Below, in pieces: positions 59,356 through 64,000 of a stretch of DNA of 64,000 bases; position 1 is the stretch's first letter, and each line of letters starts with the position of its first letter. Made by a program: the position numbers and the translations under genes. The DNA is from Arminella tubonensis (GTDB taxonomy: Bacteria > Pseudomonadota > Alphaproteobacteria > Rhizobiales > Rhizobiaceae): contig NZ_PCDP01000082.1 of the NCBI RefSeq assembly GCF_003240585.1, positions 1 to 64,000 of the forward strand, given 5' to 3'. The notes under the pieces were generated by a model. The model did not search any database. It was not told where the DNA came from and saw only the letters and a list, made by a program, of their open reading frames with translations.

Positions 59356-60204
59356 TTACTTGTAGACCGGTGCCGGTGGGATATCGGCGGGCGGCATGTA
59401 GGTTGCAGTCTGGCAACCGCCGAAGTTGTAGCGGGCGCCGACGCGGGCTTCATGGATATTGATGCCCTCATCCGAGCCGGGACCGCCGTTCTGGGCGTAG
59501 CCGAACATGTCGCCGCCTTCGATGTGGCGGAAGCGGTAGCCGACATCGGCCTTGAGGTTGCAGGTCAGGTCGATCGAGGTACCGGCCATGAGAGCGTAGG
59601 TAAAGCGCCAGCTGCCGCGACCGTTGTGATAGTCCGAACCGTCGCACGATGTGGAATCGGCGTCGGCGCAGTTGGTATCTTTGAGCTGACCCCACTTGAC
59701 GTAGGTACCACCGATACCGGCGCCCACGTATGGGGTAAAGGCGCCGTAGGTGCCAAGATCGACATAGGTATTGGCGAGAAGGCTCCAGGCCGTGATCGAA
59801 GACGAGTCGGTCGAAGTCGCGTCCGCCGGAGTGAAGCCCGGTCCGCAAGCTCCGCACTGGCCGTGCGTCGAACCCTTGAAATCGGACTTGAAGAGATAGT
59901 CCAACGTCACGTCCGTGCGCAGGTAGTTGTTGATCTGGTAACCGACACCGCCGCCGAGGGTGACATTGTCGTCCAGCTCAGCGCTGCTGAAATCCACGTT
60001 GTTGCTGTTGGAGCCCTGGAAATAGTTGGCTCCGCGCAGGTCAGTGAAGGCGTAGCCCACATCGCCGCGCAAGTACCAGCCGCTCGCCTGGCTGACGGCA
60101 ACCTCGGGCGCGGGCTGCGCCGGCTCCGGTTGGTAGAGGTCGGCTGAAAAGGCGGACGTACTTATAAGCGCAACGGCAACGGCGCCAATCAGGCGTTTCA
60201 TCAT
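59356..60204 (-). CDS. outer membrane beta-barrel protein (Omp25/31 type)
   Basis: 282 residues (start may be the second ATG, 60201). Signal MKRLIGAVAVALISTSAFSA, then GWYLRGDVGYAFTDLRGANY, GGGVGYQINNYLRTDVTLDY, FTPYVGAGIGGTYVKWGQL, and a proline-rich C-terminal end after NFGGCQ. Cys pairs lie in loops. About the same design as its paralogue 57649-58482; the extra tail ends PPADIPPAPVYK. Confidence 0.85.
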   Translation of the reverse strand: MMKRLIGAVAVALISTSAFSADLYQPEPAQPAPEVAVSQASGWYLRGDVGYAFTDLRGANYFQGSNSNNVDFSSAELDDNVTLGGGVGYQINNYLRTDVTLDYLFKSDFKGSTHGQCGACGPGFTPADATSTDSSSITAWSLLANTYVDLGTYGAFTPYVGAGIGGTYVKWGQLKDTNCADADSTSCDGSDYHNGRGSWRFTYALMAGTSIDLTCNLKADVGYRFRHIEGGDMFGYAQNGGPGSDEGINIHEARVGARYNFGGCQTATYMPPADIPPAPVYK

Positions 60205-60428
60205 AACTTCGTCTCCAAATTCGCTATCACCGGCTCGCTAAATCAAGAGCCACCTCGACTTCATGTCGTGGATAATGAATCGGAAAGGTTAAAACGTTAT
60301 TAACTACAATTATTTACCGTGTTCGTTGAAGTATATGTCAGATTGCAAAACAACAGCGGCCGAGTGCGCGCCTCTGGGAAAACGCAGCACTTGCCGTTCC
60401 GGCGATATAGTTGACGATCCTTTGGTGA

Positions 60429-61781
60429 TCAGGCCGCGGTGCGGACGTTGGAAATCAGGCCGATGAGATCGTTGACGATGCGTTCGATCTGGCTCCGATC
60501 GTCGCCTTCGGCCATCACGCGGATGAGCGGCTCCGTGCCGGATGGACGGATCACCAGCCGGCCGTTTTTGGCAAGCTCGCTCTCGGCATCTGCAATCGCC
60601 TTCTTGACAATCCCGTCCTCGAGCGGTCTCCCGCCTGATATGCGCACATTGCGCAGCAGCTGGGGTACGGGTTCGAAGCGGTTGCAAACCTCGCTCACCG
60701 GCTTGCCGGTGCGCTTGACGGCGGCCAGGATCTGCAGGGCTGCGACAAGCCCGTCGCCGGTCGTCCCGTAGTCGGACAGGACGATATGGCCGGATTGCTC
60801 GCCGCCGACGTTGAAATTGTGCTGGCGCATATGCTCGACGACATACCGGTCGCCGACCTTGGTGCGGGCCAGCGTCATGCCCTTGTTGTCAAGGAAACGC
60901 TCCAGGCCGAGATTGGACATGACGGTCGCAACGATGCCGTTGCCGCGCAGGAGCTGGTTGTCCGCCCAGTTCTCGGCGATGACCGCCATCAGCTGGTCAC
61001 CGTCGATGATGTTGCCCGTCTCGTCGACGATGACGACGCGGTCGGCATCGCCGTCGAGTGCGATACCGATATCTGCCCGGACTTCATCGACCTTCTTCTG
61101 CAACGCGACCGGATTGGTCGATCCGCAATTCAGGTTGATATTCATGCCGTTCGGATCGTTGCCGATCGTCACGACTTCAGCACCCAATTCCCAGAGCACG
61201 GCGGGAGCGACCTTGTAGGCGGCACCGTTGGCGCAATCGATCGCGATCCGCAGCCCCTGCAGCGTCACGTCCCGCGGTAGCGTCCGCTTCGCATGCTCGA
61301 TGTAACGGTCATGCACGCCGTCGACGCGCTTGGCGCGACCGATGTCGTCGGATTTCGCCAGCTGAAGATTGAGGTCCTTTTCAAGAAGCTCCTCGATCTC
61401 CCCTTCGATATCGTCCGAGAGCTTGTAACCATCAGGACCGAACAGCTTGATACCATTGTCTTCGTAGGGATTGTGCGACGCCGAGATCATCACGCCTATG
61501 TCTGCACGCAGCGACCGCGTCAGCATGGCAACGGCGGGCGTGGGGATCGGGCCGAGAACGAAAGCGTCGAGACCAGCCGCGGTAAAGCCGGCGACCATGG
61601 CGTTTTCCAGCATGTAGCCAGAAAGCCGCGTATCCTTGCCGATGACCACCCGGTGACGATGGTTGCCGCGACGAAAGATCGTGCCGGCGGCGATACCGAC
61701 GCGCATAGCAAGATCCGGCGTCATCGGGAAGACATTGGACTGGCCGCGGATGCCGTCGGTTCCGAAATAGCTTCGCTTCAT
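60429..61781 (-). CDS. glmM: phosphoglucosamine mutase
   Basis: 450 residues from the ATG at 61781 (GGAGTGCAT upstream). SYFGTDGIRGQSN start, phosphoserine loop MISASHNPYEDNGIKLFG (Ser102), metal-binding DGDADRVVIVDE, and sugar-binding GEQSGHIVLSDY, ending with RPSGTEPLIRVMAEG. Converts GlcN-6-P to GlcN-1-P for cell-wall and LPS synthesis. Confidence 0.95.
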   Translation of the reverse strand: MKRSYFGTDGIRGQSNVFPMTPDLAMRVGIAAGTIFRRGNHRHRVVIGKDTRLSGYMLENAMVAGFTAAGLDAFVLGPIPTPAVAMLTRSLRADIGVMISASHNPYEDNGIKLFGPDGYKLSDDIEGEIEELLEKDLNLQLAKSDDIGRAKRVDGVHDRYIEHAKRTLPRDVTLQGLRIAIDCANGAAYKVAPAVLWELGAEVVTIGNDPNGMNINLNCGSTNPVALQKKVDEVRADIGIALDGDADRVVIVDETGNIIDGDQLMAVIAENWADNQLLRGNGIVATVMSNLGLERFLDNKGMTLARTKVGDRYVVEHMRQHNFNVGGEQSGHIVLSDYGTTGDGLVAALQILAAVKRTGKPVSEVCNRFEPVPQLLRNVRISGGRPLEDGIVKKAIADAESELAKNGRLVIRPSGTEPLIRVMAEGDDRSQIERIVNDLIGLISNVRTAA

Positions 61782-61944
61782 ATGCACTCCTGCCATTGCA
61801 GCGCGCCTAGATGGCAACGCATCCGATTAAGCGATTGCGACTCAATCGGTACGCAAACAAACCTGAAAATAACAGGCTCATGACACAAATTGCCGCATCC
61901 ATCACGTCAATTACCGCAAATGAGTATCATATCCCGTTACCATT

Positions 61945-61982
61945 AAAAAAGGCCGGCACCCGAGAAACGGGAGCCGGCCTTG
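61945..61982 (-). terminator. intrinsic terminator after ftsH
   Basis: AAGGCCGGC-CCCG ... CGGG-GCCGGCCTT pairs almost fully, and leftward the stem is followed by TTTTTT. It separates ftsH from glmM. Confidence 0.8.
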
Positions 61983-62005
61983 CTTTGTCAACTGGTTAGG
62001 TCGCT

Positions 62006-63949
<1,944 letters not shown>

Positions 63950-64000
63950 TGAACTCCCCAGGGAAATGAAACAGCCGACCTTTTGGCAGCTGGCAACTTG

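Overview
The window is chromosomal DNA of a Rhizobiaceae-type alphaproteobacterium (Rhizobium/Agrobacterium/Ensifer group). Evidence: ftsH-glmM and serC-serA in rhizobial arrangement, Omp25/31-type porins, DUF982 and DUF1515 proteins that are largely rhizobial, CTTGAC-type promoters, and a tRNA-Met(CAT) whose 3' end is used as an attachment site.

Layout. (1) 1-6588: end of an integrated defence island. It holds an odd tRNA-Asn-like gene, a non-coding region with an (AC)4 tract, two adjacent reverse transcriptases (YVDD; drt3a-drt3b) and a tyrosine recombinase. The two RTs plus downstream ncRNA match defence-associated reverse transcriptase type 3 (DRT3). (2) 6574-47251: a prophage of about 40.7 kb with P22-like (podovirus) architecture, bounded by a 15-bp direct repeat (AATGGTAGCGGGAGA) equal to the tRNA-Met 3' end. 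From the left: accessory genes (ParB-like protein, toxin-antitoxin pair, Sel1 protein, DUF982 genes), lysis cassette, an acyltransferase moron, tail fibres, ejection proteins, tail/head completion proteins, capsid, scaffold, portal and terminase; then small accessory genes (collagen-like, BrnA-like, His-rich, DUF1508); then the early operon (NusG-like protein, primase-helicase, DUF1376 protein, Cro-like), a divergent CI-like repressor with ATTCGAANNCGAAT operators, small rightward genes and a large serine recombinase whose last codons run into the tRNA. (3) 47239-64000: core chromosome: tRNA-Met, mnmA, a phospholipid cluster (CDP-alcohol phosphotransferase, CdsA-like, PlsC-like), a glycosyltransferase, an AraC regulator, serA-serC with a structured leader, two paralogous porins separated by a MazEF-type module, glmM and ftsH.

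How it fits together. The prophage and the DRT3 island look like tandem insertions at one tRNA-Met site: the inner repeat at 6574-6588 lies 74 bp upstream of the tyrosine recombinase of the island and at the left end of the prophage. Late phage genes are transcribed leftward with many ATGA/TAATG overlaps. Cargo genes sit mostly on the opposite strand or near the ends.

The most interesting item is the DRT3 locus. The strand that follows drt3b carries GCACACACACAA next to hairpins, which is what one expects for the RNA template of a dinucleotide-repeat-synthesising RT.
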